A stretch of DNA of 64,000 nt from Phytohabitans houttuyneae (GTDB lineage Bacteria; Actinomycetota; Actinomycetes; Mycobacteriales; Micromonosporaceae), in NCBI RefSeq assembly GCF_011764425.1, contig NZ_BLPF01000002.1, positions 1,178,997 to 1,242,996 on the forward strand, written 5' to 3'. The notes under the pieces are model-generated. The model was not told the origin of the DNA, ran no database searches, and saw only the letters and a program-made list of their open reading frames with translations. Made by a program: the position numbers and the translations under genes. Positions 34,399 to 43,905 of the stretch are shown piece after piece. Each line of letters opens with the position of its first letter. Position 1 is the stretch's first letter.

Positions 34399-34977
34399 TC
34401 AGCCGTGCAGTGCGGGCCGGTAGACGAGCTCCTGGATGCGGCCGTCGAGCGTCCGGGTCTCGATCAGCTCGAGGTCGAAGTCGGCCGCCCCTGCGAAGAT
34501 CGGGTCGAGGCCGGTCTGGCCGGTGATCACCGGGAAGAGCGTCACCTGGACGCGGTCGACAAGACCGGCGGCCATCAGCGACCGGTTCATCGACAAGCTG
34601 CCGTGCGAGCGCAGCGGCACGTCGGACTCGCGCTTGAGCCGGGCGACGGCGTCGACGGCGTCACCGCTCACGAGCGTCCCGTCCGCCCAGTCGAGCGGCC
34701 CTTGCAGCGTGCTCGACACGATCGTGGCCGGGAGGCTCGTCATCCGGGTCACCCACGGGTCACGCACCTCCGACTCCGCGGTGCTGTCGGCCAGCATCCG
34801 CGCGAACGCCCGGTACGTGTTGCCGCCGAAGACCATCCGCTGCTCTTCGCTGTACTGGGCGAGGCGATGGTCGAGCAGCTCGGGGCCTTGCTTGCCCCAG
34901 TAACCGGTCCAGTCGCCGCCGGCGGCGCCGAAGCCGTCGAGGCTGGAAAAGACGTCGAACGTGTACGTGGCTGCCAT
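34399..34977 (-). CDS. Dihydrofolate reductase family protein (RibD C-terminal domain type)
   Basis: 192 residues. YTFDVFSSLDGFGAA is the family start, RMVFGGNTYRAFA the nucleotide-binding segment, and LRSHGSLSMNRSLMAAGLVDRVQVTLFPVITGQTG the C-terminal signature (AGLVDRV then PVITG). Like its relatives it is probably an NADPH-dependent reductase of unknown substrate. ATG 34977 follows gaggag at a good distance. It is more diverged from the copies at 5428-6033 and 53677-54246 than a recent duplicate would be, so the three are probably separate family members. Confidence 0.88.
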   Translation of the reverse strand: MAATYTFDVFSSLDGFGAAGGDWTGYWGKQGPELLDHRLAQYSEEQRMVFGGNTYRAFARMLADSTAESEVRDPWVTRMTSLPATIVSSTLQGPLDWADGTLVSGDAVDAVARLKRESDVPLRSHGSLSMNRSLMAAGLVDRVQVTLFPVITGQTGLDPIFAGAADFDLELIETRTLDGRIQELVYRPALHG

Positions 34978-35051
34978 GGTGCTCTCCTCGACTGCGGTTG
35001 ATCGGCTGTGAGGGGTAAGACCGGGGACCGCGGCGAAACTCATCGCCGCGG

Positions 35052-35471
35052 TCAGGCCCGACCCGGTGGCCCCTCCACCTGCGCGGCCAACTTCTTGGGC
35101 GCGAGGACGCGGTAGCTTTCGGTGAGAAGCTCGCCGACCTCGTCCCAGTCGACGCGCCCGTCGAGGACCATGCCGACGACGTCCGCGCCCCACCCGGGCT
35201 TGAAGAACGGGTGGCCGCTGGCGACCAGGCCGTCGATCTCGTCGCCGGGCGACCGGAACGTCAGCATGCAGGTGGGGCTGCCGGTCGCGGCGGCACGCGC
35301 ATACGCCATCTGGTGGTCGGGGTCGGCGGTGAGCACGTGGGCGAACGTGCGCTTGCGGATGCGCCAGCGGATGCCGACCCAGGCCGGCTCCTCGTAGGTC
35401 TCCGGCAGGCCGAGACAGATCGGCCGGAGCATGTCGAGGATCTCGGGTGGCACGTCTGCGGGGCCGGTCAT
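35052..35471 (-). CDS. MmcQ/YjbR family DNA-binding protein
   Basis: 139 residues. LGLPETYEEPAWVGIRWRIRKRTFAHVL and YRVLAPKKLAAQV are the YjbR landmarks (LP.t.e...wg...~r...k.Fa and the final Y..lapkkl). The fold resembles a DNA-binding domain, but no regulatory role is established for most members. ATG 35471 was chosen over longer starts because TAGCGT (35479-35484) lies 7 bases upstream, fitting leaderless expression. It is 51 bases before the ABC exporter region on the opposite side and has no clear partner. Confidence 0.82.
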   Translation of the reverse strand: MTGPADVPPEILDMLRPICLGLPETYEEPAWVGIRWRIRKRTFAHVLTADPDHQMAYARAAATGSPTCMLTFRSPGDEIDGLVASGHPFFKPGWGADVVGMVLDGRVDWDEVGELLTESYRVLAPKKLAAQVEGPPGRA

Positions 35472-35478
35472 GTTTCGG

Positions 35479-35484
35479 ACGCTA
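35479..35484 (-). promoter_or_regulatory. -10 element of a leaderless promoter
   Basis: TAGCGT on the minus strand, 7 bases before the YjbR-family ATG at 35471. Confidence 0.5.
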
Positions 35485-35530
35485 GCCGGACCGTCCGACA
35501 TTCACGCGGTGTTTGCCGCGATGGCGGCGG

Positions 35531-37300
35531 CTACGACGGGGTCGCGGCGAGAAACTGGGTCGCGGCAAGCTCCGCGTAGAGGGCATCGGCCGAGACGAGC
35601 TGTGCGTGCGTGCCGACCGCGCGCACCTCGCCGGCGTCCATCACGACGATGCGGTCGGCCGACGTCACGGTCGACAGCCGGTGCGCGACCACCAGCACCG
35701 TGGTGGTGTGCGCGACGTCGGCGATGGTGTCGCGCAGCGCCGCCTCATTGACGGCGTCGAGCTGCGAGGTTGCCTCGTCGAGCAGGAGCAGCCTCGGCCG
35801 GCGCAGCAGCGCGCGGGCTATCGCGACCCGCTGCCGTTCGCCGCCGGAGAGCTTGGTGCCGCGGTGCCCGACCTGGGTCTCGAGCCCGTCGGGCAGCCGG
35901 GCCACGAGGCGGTCGAGCCGGGCGGTGCGCAGCACCTCGACGAGCTCATCCTCGCCGGCCCACTGCGCACCGAGCAGCAGGTTTTCGCGCAGCGATCCGG
36001 AGAGCACCGGCGCGTCCTGCTCGACGTACCCGATGGTGGCCCGCAGCCCCGCGATCGACCACTCGCGTACGTCGATGCCGTCGACGAGCACCTCGCCGCC
36101 GTCGGCTTCGTAGAACCGCTCGATGAGGGAGAAGATCGTGGTCTTGCCGGCGCCGGACGGCCCGACGAACGCGGTCATGCCGCCGGCCGGGACGTGGAAG
36201 CTGACGCCGCGATGTACCTCGGGAAGCTCCTCCCGGTACCGGAATCGGACGTCGACGAACGTGACGGTGGCCGGCGCGGCACCGGCGACCGGCGGCTCGG
36301 CCGGCGGGCCGGTCGGCTCCACCGGCATGCCGTGCGCCTGCTGGATGCGGGCCACCGCGGCGGCGCCGACCTGGTACTGCGTGACCGCCGAGACGAGCTG
36401 GTTGACCGGGGCCATCAGGTAGAAGACGTACAGCAGGAACGCGATGAGCGTGCCGATGTCGACGCTGCCGGACGCCACCCGCGCACCGCCGGTGCCGAGC
36501 ACCGCCAGGAACGCCACCTGCGCGGCGAGCCCGGCGGTGTTGCCGGCCACCGCGCCCCACTTGGCCGCGCGGACGCTGGCCCGCCACGCCTCGCCGGCCG
36601 CCTCGACGGCGCGGCGTTGCTCGTGCTCCTCGGCGCCGGAGGCCTTGACCGTGCGGAAGGCGCCGAACATCCGCTCCAGCGCCGCCCCGATCACGCCGAT
36701 CGACTCCTGCGCCCGGCGGGCGGCCCGGTTGATGCGGGGGACGACGAGGCCGATCACGACGCCCGCGGCGAGGAGCGCACCGAGCGTAACGCCGAGCAGC
36801 ACCGCGTCGAGCAGCGCCATCATCACCACCGTGGCCACTAGCGTGATGAGGCTTGTCGCGCCGCCGACGAGGGAGTTGGTGGTCACCTCGCGCAGCAGCG
36901 TGGTATCGGCGGTCACGCGCGACATCAGGTCGCCCGGCTCGGTGCTCTCCACCACGCCGAGGCGCAGCCGCAGCAGCCGCGCCACAAGCCCGCGCCGGGC
37001 GGTCAGGACCACCGACTCGGCGGTGCGCCGTAGCACGTACGTGCCGAGCGCGCCGATCGCCGCGTTGGCCACCACCAGCACCGTCATCAGCGCCAGCACG
37101 GCCGCGACCGGGCGGCCGGCGGTCAGGTCGTCGATCAGCTCGCGGACCACCAGCGGCAGCGCCAACCCGGTCGCCCCGGTCACCAGGCTGAGCAGGCCGC
37201 CGCCCACCAGAGCCAGGACGTGCGGCCGGATGAACGAGAGCATGACCCGCCAGGGCGGAACGTCGGCGCGCACGGGGACATCGGCAGCCACGTCGTTCAC
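35531..37300 (-). CDS. ABC transporter, fused permease and ATPase (ABCB-type exporter half)
   Basis: 589 residues. The N-terminal 310 form the six-helix exporter domain ([49 protein letters not shown] and so on). The ATPase domain has Walker [13 protein letters not shown]-loop [12 protein letters not shown], signature [16 protein letters not shown], Walker [14 protein letters not shown] and switch VAHRLSTV. It works as a homodimer or with an unlinked half exporting drugs or lipids. GTG 37300 is preferred over the GTG at 37309: TACCGT (37308-37313) lies 7 bases upstream of it. It is divergent from the TerD-like gene, and no second half-transporter is adjacent. Confidence 0.92.
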   Translation of the reverse strand: MNDVAADVPVRADVPPWRVMLSFIRPHVLALVGGGLLSLVTGATGLALPLVVRELIDDLTAGRPVAAVLALMTVLVVANAAIGALGTYVLRRTAESVVLTARRGLVARLLRLRLGVVESTEPGDLMSRVTADTTLLREVTTNSLVGGATSLITLVATVVMMALLDAVLLGVTLGALLAAGVVIGLVVPRINRAARRAQESIGVIGAALERMFGAFRTVKASGAEEHEQRRAVEAAGEAWRASVRAAKWGAVAGNTAGLAAQVAFLAVLGTGGARVASGSVDIGTLIAFLLYVFYLMAPVNQLVSAVTQYQVGAAAVARIQQAHGMPVEPTGPPAEPPVAGAAPATVTFVDVRFRYREELPEVHRGVSFHVPAGGMTAFVGPSGAGKTTIFSLIERFYEADGGEVLVDGIDVREWSIAGLRATIGYVEQDAPVLSGSLRENLLLGAQWAGEDELVEVLRTARLDRLVARLPDGLETQVGHRGTKLSGGERQRVAIARALLRRPRLLLLDEATSQLDAVNEAALRDTIADVAHTTTVLVVAHRLSTVTSADRIVVMDAGEVRAVGTHAQLVSADALYAELAATQFLAATPS

Positions 37301-37307
37301 CGTCCAC

Positions 37308-37313
37308 ACGGTA
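37308..37313 (-). promoter_or_regulatory. -10 element of a leaderless promoter
   Basis: TACCGT on the minus strand, 7 bases before GTG 37300 of the ABC exporter. Confidence 0.45.
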
Positions 37314-37398
37314 CTGCGCGACGGCGAACAACCGTCATTGATCGGGCTTGGAACAATGACGGCCTCCGATGCGGTTCGACCACAGGAGGCGGACTCCG

Positions 37399-38091
37399 AT
37401 GACGATCGCTCTGACGCCCGGCCAGACGATGGCGCTGACGGGGGCGCGTGGCAAGCCGGCGCGGGTCCGGATGGGCCTTGGCTGGACCTCGACCAGGGGA
37501 CGGGTCGACCTGGACGCGTCGGTCCTGCTGTACTCCGCCGACGGCACGCTGGTCGACCAGGTGTGGTACGGCCAGCTGGCCAGCACGGACGGGTCGGTGG
37601 CGCACACCGGCGACAACATCACCGGCGAGGGCGAGGGTGATCTGGAGTCGATCCGGGTCGACCTTTCCCAGCTGCCGGAGGCGGTCAGCACCCTGGTGTT
37701 CACCGTGAACTCGTACAGCGGGCAGCGGTTCTCCGTGGTCAGCGACGCCTACTGCCGGCTTGTCGACGAGACGTACGGCGACGAGGAGCTGGGGTCATTC
37801 AACCTCAGCGCCTCCGGTCCGCACACGGCCCAGATCATGGCCAAGCTCACCCGGGACGGCACGGCGTGGACCATGACCGCGATCGGCCGCCCGGCCGGCG
37901 GGAAGCGGTACGACGACCTGCTCACCGTGGTGGCCGGCTGCCTCGGCGTCGTGGGCCCGGCAAGCGACCTGGCGTCCGCGCGGGACCACGATGTGGCGCC
38001 CGTCCGGACGGGCCCGAGCCGGGCGGCGGTGGTCGTCATCGTGGTCGTGCTGGCCCTGGCCGTGCTCGTCGCGGCGACGCAGCTGAGATAA
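37399..38091 (+). CDS. TerD family protein with C-terminal membrane anchor
   Basis: 230 residues. The TerD domain fills residues 1-185: [25 protein letters not shown] (the calcium-binding DLDxS strand), [19 protein letters not shown] (acidic GEGEGD loop that binds the second calcium) and [21 protein letters not shown]. TerD proteins belong to tellurite or stress-resistance systems thought to act at the membrane. Unusually, a membrane helix closes the protein ([18 protein letters not shown], residues about 205-226), so it should be tail-anchored. aggagg lies 9 bases before ATG 37399. A SigE-type sigma factor follows after 65 bases; cotranscription is possible. Confidence 0.88.
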   Translation: MTIALTPGQTMALTGARGKPARVRMGLGWTSTRGRVDLDASVLLYSADGTLVDQVWYGQLASTDGSVAHTGDNITGEGEGDLESIRVDLSQLPEAVSTLVFTVNSYSGQRFSVVSDAYCRLVDETYGDEELGSFNLSASGPHTAQIMAKLTRDGTAWTMTAIGRPAGGKRYDDLLTVVAGCLGVVGPASDLASARDHDVAPVRTGPSRAAVVVIVVVLALAVLVAATQLR

Positions 38092-38156
38092 CCGGAGGCG
38101 ACCGGGTGCAACCCTCCCGCACGGCCGGTCGTGTCTGGGATACGTGGGGAGGGCAG

Positions 38157-38657
38157 ATGCGCGACGCGGACGGCTTCGACGAGTTCTACCGGGCGACGTC
38201 GGCTCGGATGCTGCGCTACGGGTTCGCCCTGACCGGTGACCTGCCCGAGGCGCAGGACCTTGTGCAGGAGGCATACATCCGGGCCTGGCAGCGGTGGCGG
38301 CGGCTCGCCGAGTACGACAACACCGAGGCATGGGTACGGCTGGTGCTGACCCGGCTCGCCACCGACAGCTGGCGGGGCCTGCGCAACCGGCGGGTGGCCC
38401 TGCGCCGCGCCGGTCCGCCCGGCGACGCCCCGGCGCCCAGCGAAGACACAGTGCTGCTGGTCAGCGCGCTGCGGCGCCTGCCCGCCGCCCAGCGCCGGGC
38501 GGTCGCGCTGCACTACCTGTGCGACATGTCGGTGGCCGAGATCGCGGTCGAGACGGGGTCGTCCACCGGGACGGTCAAGTCCTGGCTGTCCCGCGGGCGG
38601 ACGGGCCTCGCCGCCGTACTCGATGATCTGATGACGGAGGCGAACGATGTCGCCTGA
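38157..38657 (+). CDS. SigE family RNA polymerase sigma factor
   Basis: 166 residues. Region 2 (FDEFYRATSARMLRYGFALTGDLPEAQDLVQEAYIRAWQRW in outline, with DLVQEAYIRAWQRW binding the -10 element) and region 4 (LRRLPAAQRRAVALHYLCDMSVAEIAVETGSSTGTVKSWLSRGR, motifs PAAQRRAV and GTVKSWLSRG) are complete. This is the short actinobacterial SigE/ECF41-unrelated type normally paired with a membrane protein encoded just downstream. ggggaggg precedes ATG 38157. It overlaps the next gene by 11 bases. Confidence 0.9.
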   Translation: MRDADGFDEFYRATSARMLRYGFALTGDLPEAQDLVQEAYIRAWQRWRRLAEYDNTEAWVRLVLTRLATDSWRGLRNRRVALRRAGPPGDAPAPSEDTVLLVSALRRLPAAQRRAVALHYLCDMSVAEIAVETGSSTGTVKSWLSRGRTGLAAVLDDLMTEANDVA

Positions 38658-39558
38658 CCTGGATCGGATGTTCTCCGCGCTGCGAGCGGACGCCGACCGC
38701 GCCGGCCTGTCCGGGCCGGACGGGCTGCGCCAGCGCGGCAACCAGCGCACCCGGCGGCGCGCGATCGCCGGCCTGGTCGCGGTCGCGGTGCTGGTCGGCG
38801 GCGTCTCGATCGGCACCCGTCAACTGCTCGCCGGCCCGGTCGCACCGGCCCCCGAGCCCGGCCACACCATCACCCCGGCGCCCTCGCCCACCCTGCCGCC
38901 CCCGGTCCCGCTGGTCCCGCAGGAGACCTACCCCGTCGGCTCGCCGGTGCCGATGCCGGCCGGCTGCGACGACGTTACGGTCTATCCGTACGACGGCGAT
39001 GCGCCCGCAGGAAAGGCGCTGCCCGCCTCGATGATGCTGCGCGCGAGCGACTGGGGAAAGTGCTACGCGATGACCCACGACCTCGCCGGCTACGCGGCGT
39101 GGGAGCCGGCCAAGCATTCCAGGTCATTCCCGGCCCTGTGCCGCCCGAACGAGCAGTACGGCTCCGCCGCGAACCGGGTAGCCGGCCGGTTCCGGCACTT
39201 CAACGCCGGCCCGGAGGTCGGCGGCTTCACGTCCGTCACCCGGTACCGGGCCGGCGGCGCCGACGCGTACCTGGACGAGGTGCGGGCACGGGTCGCGCAG
39301 TGCGCCAGGTACACGATCGAACCGGACAACCAGGTGACCTGGCGCGCGCAGATCGCCGAACGCGACTTCACCGGTGACGAGAGCCTGCTCGTCTACGTGG
39401 GCACCGGCACCGCCGCCGAACCGGGCTACCCCGGCTGGTGGGTGGGGATCGCCCGGGTCGGCGACCTCGTCATCGCCGTGCAACCCAACTCCGACCTGGG
39501 CGGGAGCCGCAGCTTGACGAAGACGATGACCCGCAAGGCCGTGCAGCGAGCGACCTGA
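38647..39558 (+). CDS. Membrane-anchored partner of the SigE-type sigma factor (putative anti-sigma)
   Basis: 303 residues. A short cytoplasmic part (DLDRMFSALRADADRAGLSGPDGLRQRGNQRTRRR) is followed by one membrane helix (AIAGLVAVAVLVGGVSIG), a Pro-rich linker and a 200-residue extracytoplasmic domain with four cysteines (AGCDDVTVYPYDG, WGKCYAM, ALCRPN, AQCARY). The position and overlap with the sigma gene suggest it holds the sigma factor at the membrane or reports envelope state. No zinc-binding anti-sigma motif is seen, so the role is inferred from context. Confidence 0.65.
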   Translation: MSPDLDRMFSALRADADRAGLSGPDGLRQRGNQRTRRRAIAGLVAVAVLVGGVSIGTRQLLAGPVAPAPEPGHTITPAPSPTLPPPVPLVPQETYPVGSPVPMPAGCDDVTVYPYDGDAPAGKALPASMMLRASDWGKCYAMTHDLAGYAAWEPAKHSRSFPALCRPNEQYGSAANRVAGRFRHFNAGPEVGGFTSVTRYRAGGADAYLDEVRARVAQCARYTIEPDNQVTWRAQIAERDFTGDESLLVYVGTGTAAEPGYPGWWVGIARVGDLVIAVQPNSDLGGSRSLTKTMTRKAVQRAT

Positions 39559-39607
39559 CTCGCTGGAAGTGCCGCTGGCGATAGCATGCTCGCGAGGAGG
39601 GCTCGCG

Positions 39608-40453
39608 ATGACTGACGTCGATCCGGCGGCACACAGCCTTGATGTGCCCGGCGCCCGGTTGTACTACGAGCGCCGGGGTTCCGGGCCCTTACTGCTCCTG
39701 CTCGGCTCTCCAATGGACAGTGCCCGCTTCGCCGGGCTCGCCCGGGCGCTGGCCGACCGGCACACCGTCGTGACGTACGACCCGCGCGGGATCGGCAACA
39801 GCACCCGCGAGGACGCCACGTCGGACCTGACGCCGGAGCAGCAGGCCGACGACGTGCGCCGGCTGCTGGAGGCCCTCGACGGCGGGCCGGTCGACGTCTT
39901 CGCCAGCAGCGGCGGCGCGGTCGTCGGCCTCGCTCTCGTCACCGCCCACCCCGACCTCGTCCGGACGCTGGTGGCCCACGAGCCGCCGGTGGTCGACGTG
40001 CTGGCCGACCGCGCGCAGGTGCACGCCCAGGTCGAACACATCTACGACACGTACCGCACGCACGGGCCGGAGCGGGCCAAGGCGATGCACGTGTACATGG
40101 TGCACGCCGGCGTGGCCGCGCCCCCGACCACGCGGACGAGCACACCGCCCCGTGAACCGTCCACGGAGGAGCGAGACCGAAAGCGCGCCAAGACCCACGT
40201 CTACTACGCGCACCTGTTGCGCCCGACCACCCGCTACCGGCCGGACATCGAGAAGCTGTGCGCGGCGTCGACGCGCATCGTCATCGGGTGCGGCGCCACC
40301 TCCAAGGGGCAGCTGGCCAGCCGCGCGGCGGTCGCCCTGGCCGCCCGGCTCGGCGTGAGCCCGGTCGAGTTTCCCGGCGACCACCTGGGCTTCGTCCCCC
40401 TGCCGGAGGAATGCGCCGAGGTGCTGCACCACGTCCTCCAGGAAACCCCCTGA
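39608..40453 (+). CDS. Alpha/beta-fold hydrolase
   Basis: 281 residues. LLLLLGSPMDSARF gives the oxyanion region, VVTYDPRGIGNSTRED the following strand, and VDVFASSGGAVVGLALVTAHPD the nucleophile elbow with Ser in ASSGGA (a GxSxG variant with the first Gly replaced by Ala). The His is in FPGDHLGFVPLPEE. Substrate unknown; family members include esterases, epoxide hydrolases and haloperoxidases. aggagg lies 6 bases before ATG 39608. It is probably a single-gene unit between the SigE pair and the acyltransferase. Confidence 0.85.
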   Translation: MTDVDPAAHSLDVPGARLYYERRGSGPLLLLLGSPMDSARFAGLARALADRHTVVTYDPRGIGNSTREDATSDLTPEQQADDVRRLLEALDGGPVDVFASSGGAVVGLALVTAHPDLVRTLVAHEPPVVDVLADRAQVHAQVEHIYDTYRTHGPERAKAMHVYMVHAGVAAPPTTRTSTPPREPSTEERDRKRAKTHVYYAHLLRPTTRYRPDIEKLCAASTRIVIGCGATSKGQLASRAAVALAARLGVSPVEFPGDHLGFVPLPEECAEVLHHVLQETP

Positions 40454-40514
40454 GCCGCTTCCTTTATGCTTCCTGGCCACGCCACACTGTGATCGCGGAT
40501 CTGCGAGGTGGTTG

Positions 40515-42290
40515 ATGTCCACGGACACTCCCGAGGTCGCCCAGCTGCTGGCCGACGACGGGTTCGCTGGACGGCTGGCCGAGCTGGCCGGCTCGCTCGG
40601 CCGCGACCCGGGCCAGGTGACCGCCGAGGCCGCCGGCTACCTGCGCGAGATGGGCGCGATGCACAGCGCGCGGGCGATGAGCGCCTGGTCGAGGTTTGCC
40701 ACCTGGATGTTCCGGGCGCACGAGCTGCTGGTGGACGAGGAGGCGGCGCGCCGGCTGCACCGCCTGGACAGCAAGTACTCGCTGCTGTTCATGTTTTCGC
40801 ACCGGTCGTACCTGGACGGCGCGGCCGTACCGGTGGCGCTGGAGCGGCACCGGTTCAGCCCGGCCTTCACCCTCGGCGGGGCAAACCTCAACTTCTTCCC
40901 GGTCAATCACCTGGCCCGCCGGTCCGGCATCGTCTACATCCGCCGGTCGACGCGCGACCAGCCCGTGTACAAGCTCGCGCTGCGCGCCTACATCGGCCAG
41001 CTGATCCGCAACCGGAGAAACCTGAGCTGGTCCATCGAGGGCGGGCGGACCCGCACGGGCAAGCTGCGGCCGCCGACCTACGGCATCGTGCGCTACGTGG
41101 TGGACGCGCTCGACGCGGCGCCGGACACCGAAGCCATGGTCGTTCCGGTCTCCATCGTGTACGAGCAGCTGCACGAGGTCGGGTCGATGACCGCCGAGGC
41201 GCGCGGGGCCAGGAAGCGGCCCGAAGACGTCCGCTGGCTGATCAACTTTGCTCGGCTGCAGGCCAACCGGCTCGGCCGGGCGTACCTGGACTTCGGTGAG
41301 CCCTTCGCGCTGCGCGAGCGGATGGCCGAGCTGCGCGGCGTCGACCAGCAGGGCCGGCACGTCGTCGAGCGGATCGCCCTGGCCACCTCGCACCGCATCA
41401 ACCAGGCGACGCCGGTGACCGTCACCGCGGTCGTCTGCATGGCGATGCTGGCCGCCGACCGCGCGCTCACCCTGGACGGCGTGCTGGAGACCGTCGCGCC
41501 GATGGCCGGCTACATCGGGTCCCGCCGGTGGCCGGTTGCGGGCGCGGCCAACCTCACCGACCGGGCCACCGTCCGCCGCACCCTGCAGGAGCTTGCCGCC
41601 TCGGGCGTGCTGAACAGCTACGACGGCGGTACCGACACGGTGTGGCTCATCGGTCCCGGCCAGCACCTGGTGGCCGCGTTCTACCGCAACACGGCGATCC
41701 ACATGCTCGTCGACCGGGCGATCGGGGAGCTCGCGCTGGTGGCGGCGGCCGAAGGCGGCCCGGACGGCCTGGCCACCGCGACCGGTGAGGCGCTACGCCT
41801 GCGCGACCTGCTCAAGTTCGACTTCTTCTTCGCCCGCCGGCGCGAGTTCGCCGAGCAGATGGCGCTGGAGCTGTCGATCATCGAACCGGACGGCGGCGGC
41901 GGGCTGCACGAGTTCACCCCGGCCGACGCGCGCCGCTGGCTGGCGCACGGCAAGCCGCTCATCGCCCCGCTGGTGCTGCGGCCGTTCCTGGATGCCTACC
42001 ACCTCGTGGCGGACCGGCTCGCCGCCTGGGAGGACGGCGAGGTCGACGAGTCGCGGTTCCTGGACGAGTGCCTGCGGGTCGGCCGGCAGTGGGCGCTGCA
42101 GGGGCGGCTGGCCAGCGAGGAGTCGGTGTCGCTGGAGCTGTTCAAGCCGGCGCTGCAGCTGGCTCGGCACCGCGCCCTGCTGGATCCCGAGGCACCGGAC
42201 CTGCGGCAGCGACGCGCGGACTTCCGCGACGAGCTGCGCGAGACGCTGCGCCGGATGGCCGTGGTCGCCGAGCTGGCACAGCCGCGGTAG
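40515..42290 (+). CDS. plsB: PlsB-type glycerol-3-phosphate acyltransferase
   Basis: 591 residues. The acyltransferase motifs are FMFSHRSYLDGAAVP (HxxxxD, motif I), LGGANLNFFPVNHLARRSGIVYIRRS (motif II), SWSIEGGRTRTGKLRPP (EGGRxRxGK, motif III) and AMVVPVSIVYEQ (motif IV). It should transfer fatty acids to sn-1 of glycerol 3-phosphate at the membrane, the first step of phospholipid synthesis. The C-terminal 300 residues are helical, as in PlsB. Compared with E. coli PlsB (about 800 residues) it lacks the long N-terminal domain, as usual in actinobacteria. gaggtgg precedes ATG 40515. The stop lies within a strong hairpin. Confidence 0.85.
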   Translation: MSTDTPEVAQLLADDGFAGRLAELAGSLGRDPGQVTAEAAGYLREMGAMHSARAMSAWSRFATWMFRAHELLVDEEAARRLHRLDSKYSLLFMFSHRSYLDGAAVPVALERHRFSPAFTLGGANLNFFPVNHLARRSGIVYIRRSTRDQPVYKLALRAYIGQLIRNRRNLSWSIEGGRTRTGKLRPPTYGIVRYVVDALDAAPDTEAMVVPVSIVYEQLHEVGSMTAEARGARKRPEDVRWLINFARLQANRLGRAYLDFGEPFALRERMAELRGVDQQGRHVVERIALATSHRINQATPVTVTAVVCMAMLAADRALTLDGVLETVAPMAGYIGSRRWPVAGAANLTDRATVRRTLQELAASGVLNSYDGGTDTVWLIGPGQHLVAAFYRNTAIHMLVDRAIGELALVAAAEGGPDGLATATGEALRLRDLLKFDFFFARRREFAEQMALELSIIEPDGGGGLHEFTPADARRWLAHGKPLIAPLVLRPFLDAYHLVADRLAAWEDGEVDESRFLDECLRVGRQWALQGRLASEESVSLELFKPALQLARHRALLDPEAPDLRQRRADFRDELRETLRRMAVVAELAQPR

Positions 42291-42317
42291 GGGCCGGGCG
42301 ACGGCCCGGCCCCTACC
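42286..42317. terminator. Hairpin terminator including the stop codon
   Basis: A perfect 14-bp stem (ggtaggggccgggc and its complement) with a 4-base gacg loop. The acyltransferase stop codon TAG (42288-42290) is inside the left arm. It lies between converging genes. Confidence 0.85.
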
Positions 42318-42324
42318 TTCCGGA

Positions 42325-43779
42325 TCAGCCGAGGTACCTCTCCCAAGGGCCGGTGATGGCCAGGGTGAGGCCGGGGTCCTGCATGTTCACGAACAGGACC
42401 TTGCCGTCCTCGCTGAACGTCGGACCGCAGAACTCCGAGTCGTTGAGCTGGTTGCGGGCGATGGCGTACGTCGGGCCGCCGGGGAACGAGCTCAGCACGT
42501 GCGAAGCGCCCGCGCCGTCCTCGGCCAGCACCAGGCTGCCCCACGGGGTGACGGTCACGTTGTCCGGGCCGTCGAAGGTCAGGTCGGTGTACCTGGCCGG
42601 CGCGCCCTCCTCCGCCGTGACCTGGTGCGGGAAGTAGGTGACCAGCTGGATGGTCTGGGCGCGGTAGTCGTAGAACCAGACCATGCCGTCGTGCGCAGCG
42701 GCGTCCGCGGGCAGCTCACCCTCCTCCCAGGCATAGGAGTTGACGACGTACACGCCCTCGTCGGTGCCCCACACGCCCTCGAACTTGCGACCGCGGGTGA
42801 CCTGGCCGTCGGCGAACTGCTCGCGGATCGGCGTGGTCTTCGCATCGCGCTCGGGCACCTCGATCCACCGCACCGGGAACGGGCGGCCGAGCTGGGCCGA
42901 GGTCAGGTACGCCACGTCCGGCAGCACCGAGCCGTCGTCCATGATGATCTGCATCGCGGCGAGCGTGCCGGCGTCCGGAGCCAGCCGGGTCAGCACGCGC
43001 GGGCCCAGCTTGAGGCCGCGCGGCGCGGTCCACCGGTAGAACAGGCCGTTGGGCTCGTCGGCGTCCTCGGAGAGGTAGATCTTCGTGCGGTCCTTGTCGA
43101 CCGCCAGGGCCTCGTGGGCGTACCGGCCGAGGCACTTGATCGGCCGCGGGTCGGCGCTGCCGTCGGCCCATACCTCGAAGACGTAGCCGTGGTCCTTCTG
43201 GAAGACGCCGGACCGGTCGCCCTCCTCCCACTCGTCGCCGGCGCGGTCCTCGGTCTCCTCGCAGGTCAGCCACGTGCCCCACGGCGTCGGCCCGCCGGCG
43301 CAGTTGCTCACGGTGCCGGAGATGGCGACGAACTCGCCGAGGTTGCGGCCGGCCCGGTCGGTCCGGATCACGGTGCAGCCGCCGGCGTCGACCGCGCCCG
43401 GGTCGTACACCGTGCCCTTGACGTGCGGGACGCCGAACTCGGCGCCCGGGTCGATCTCGTGGTTCTGGATGATGGTGTACCGGCCGTGACCGGCGTCGTA
43501 GACGGCCATGCCGTCGTGGTCGGCCGGCGTCACGCCCTGACCCCGGTCGAGGCGGGTGACGCCGGCCCGGGTGACGATCGCGTAGCTGAAGCCCTCGGGC
43601 AGCGCGAGGATGCCGTCGGGGTCGTCCACGAGCGGCGGGAAAGGCTTGTGACCGCCGCCGGCCGGCGGCCGGGGCCGGCTCGGGTGGGCCTGCGCGAGGG
43701 ACGGGATGCCACCGGCGACGGCAAGGCCAACTCCGGCGGCGGCGCCGCCGGCCAGGAAGTTGCGGCGAGAGGCTGGCAC
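42325..43779 (-). CDS. Tat-exported PhoX-like phosphatase (DUF839 family)
   Basis: 484 residues. A Tat signal begins the protein (PASRRNFLAGGAAAGVGLAVAGG). The body matches the PhoX/DUF839 propeller: LPEGFSYAIVTRAG, GMAVYDAGHGRYTIIQNHEI, TPWGTWLTCEETEDRAGDEWEEGDRSGVFQKDHGYVFEV in outline and KTKIYLSEDA-like TKIYLSEDADEPNGLFYRW. PhoX phosphatases use iron, calcium and phosphate-binding residues in these loops (the CEET motif is typical). It probably releases phosphate from organic esters outside the cell, although DUF839 members without phosphatase activity exist. GTG 43779 follows aggaga at a 7-base spacing. It is divergent from the SDR operon. Confidence 0.85.
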   Translation of the reverse strand: MPASRRNFLAGGAAAGVGLAVAGGIPSLAQAHPSRPRPPAGGGHKPFPPLVDDPDGILALPEGFSYAIVTRAGVTRLDRGQGVTPADHDGMAVYDAGHGRYTIIQNHEIDPGAEFGVPHVKGTVYDPGAVDAGGCTVIRTDRAGRNLGEFVAISGTVSNCAGGPTPWGTWLTCEETEDRAGDEWEEGDRSGVFQKDHGYVFEVWADGSADPRPIKCLGRYAHEALAVDKDRTKIYLSEDADEPNGLFYRWTAPRGLKLGPRVLTRLAPDAGTLAAMQIIMDDGSVLPDVAYLTSAQLGRPFPVRWIEVPERDAKTTPIREQFADGQVTRGRKFEGVWGTDEGVYVVNSYAWEEGELPADAAAHDGMVWFYDYRAQTIQLVTYFPHQVTAEEGAPARYTDLTFDGPDNVTVTPWGSLVLAEDGAGASHVLSSFPGGPTYAIARNQLNDSEFCGPTFSEDGKVLFVNMQDPGLTLAITGPWERYLG

Positions 43780-43893
43780 GTGAGTATCTCCTGTTCGCAG
43801 AGGTGCAACGTCCAGCAGCCAACTCCCGCGGACCGACGCTGACGCGACATCGGAGTAAAGACTCGGCATCGTCCCGGCGACGGCGCAGCGCCG

Positions 43894-43899
43894 TACCAT
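43894..43899 (+). promoter_or_regulatory. -10 element of a leaderless promoter
   Basis: TACCAT ends 6 bases before ATG 43906, first gene of the SDR/hydrolase operon; no ribosome site. Confidence 0.55.
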
Positions 43900-43905
43900 C
43901 CCTAC

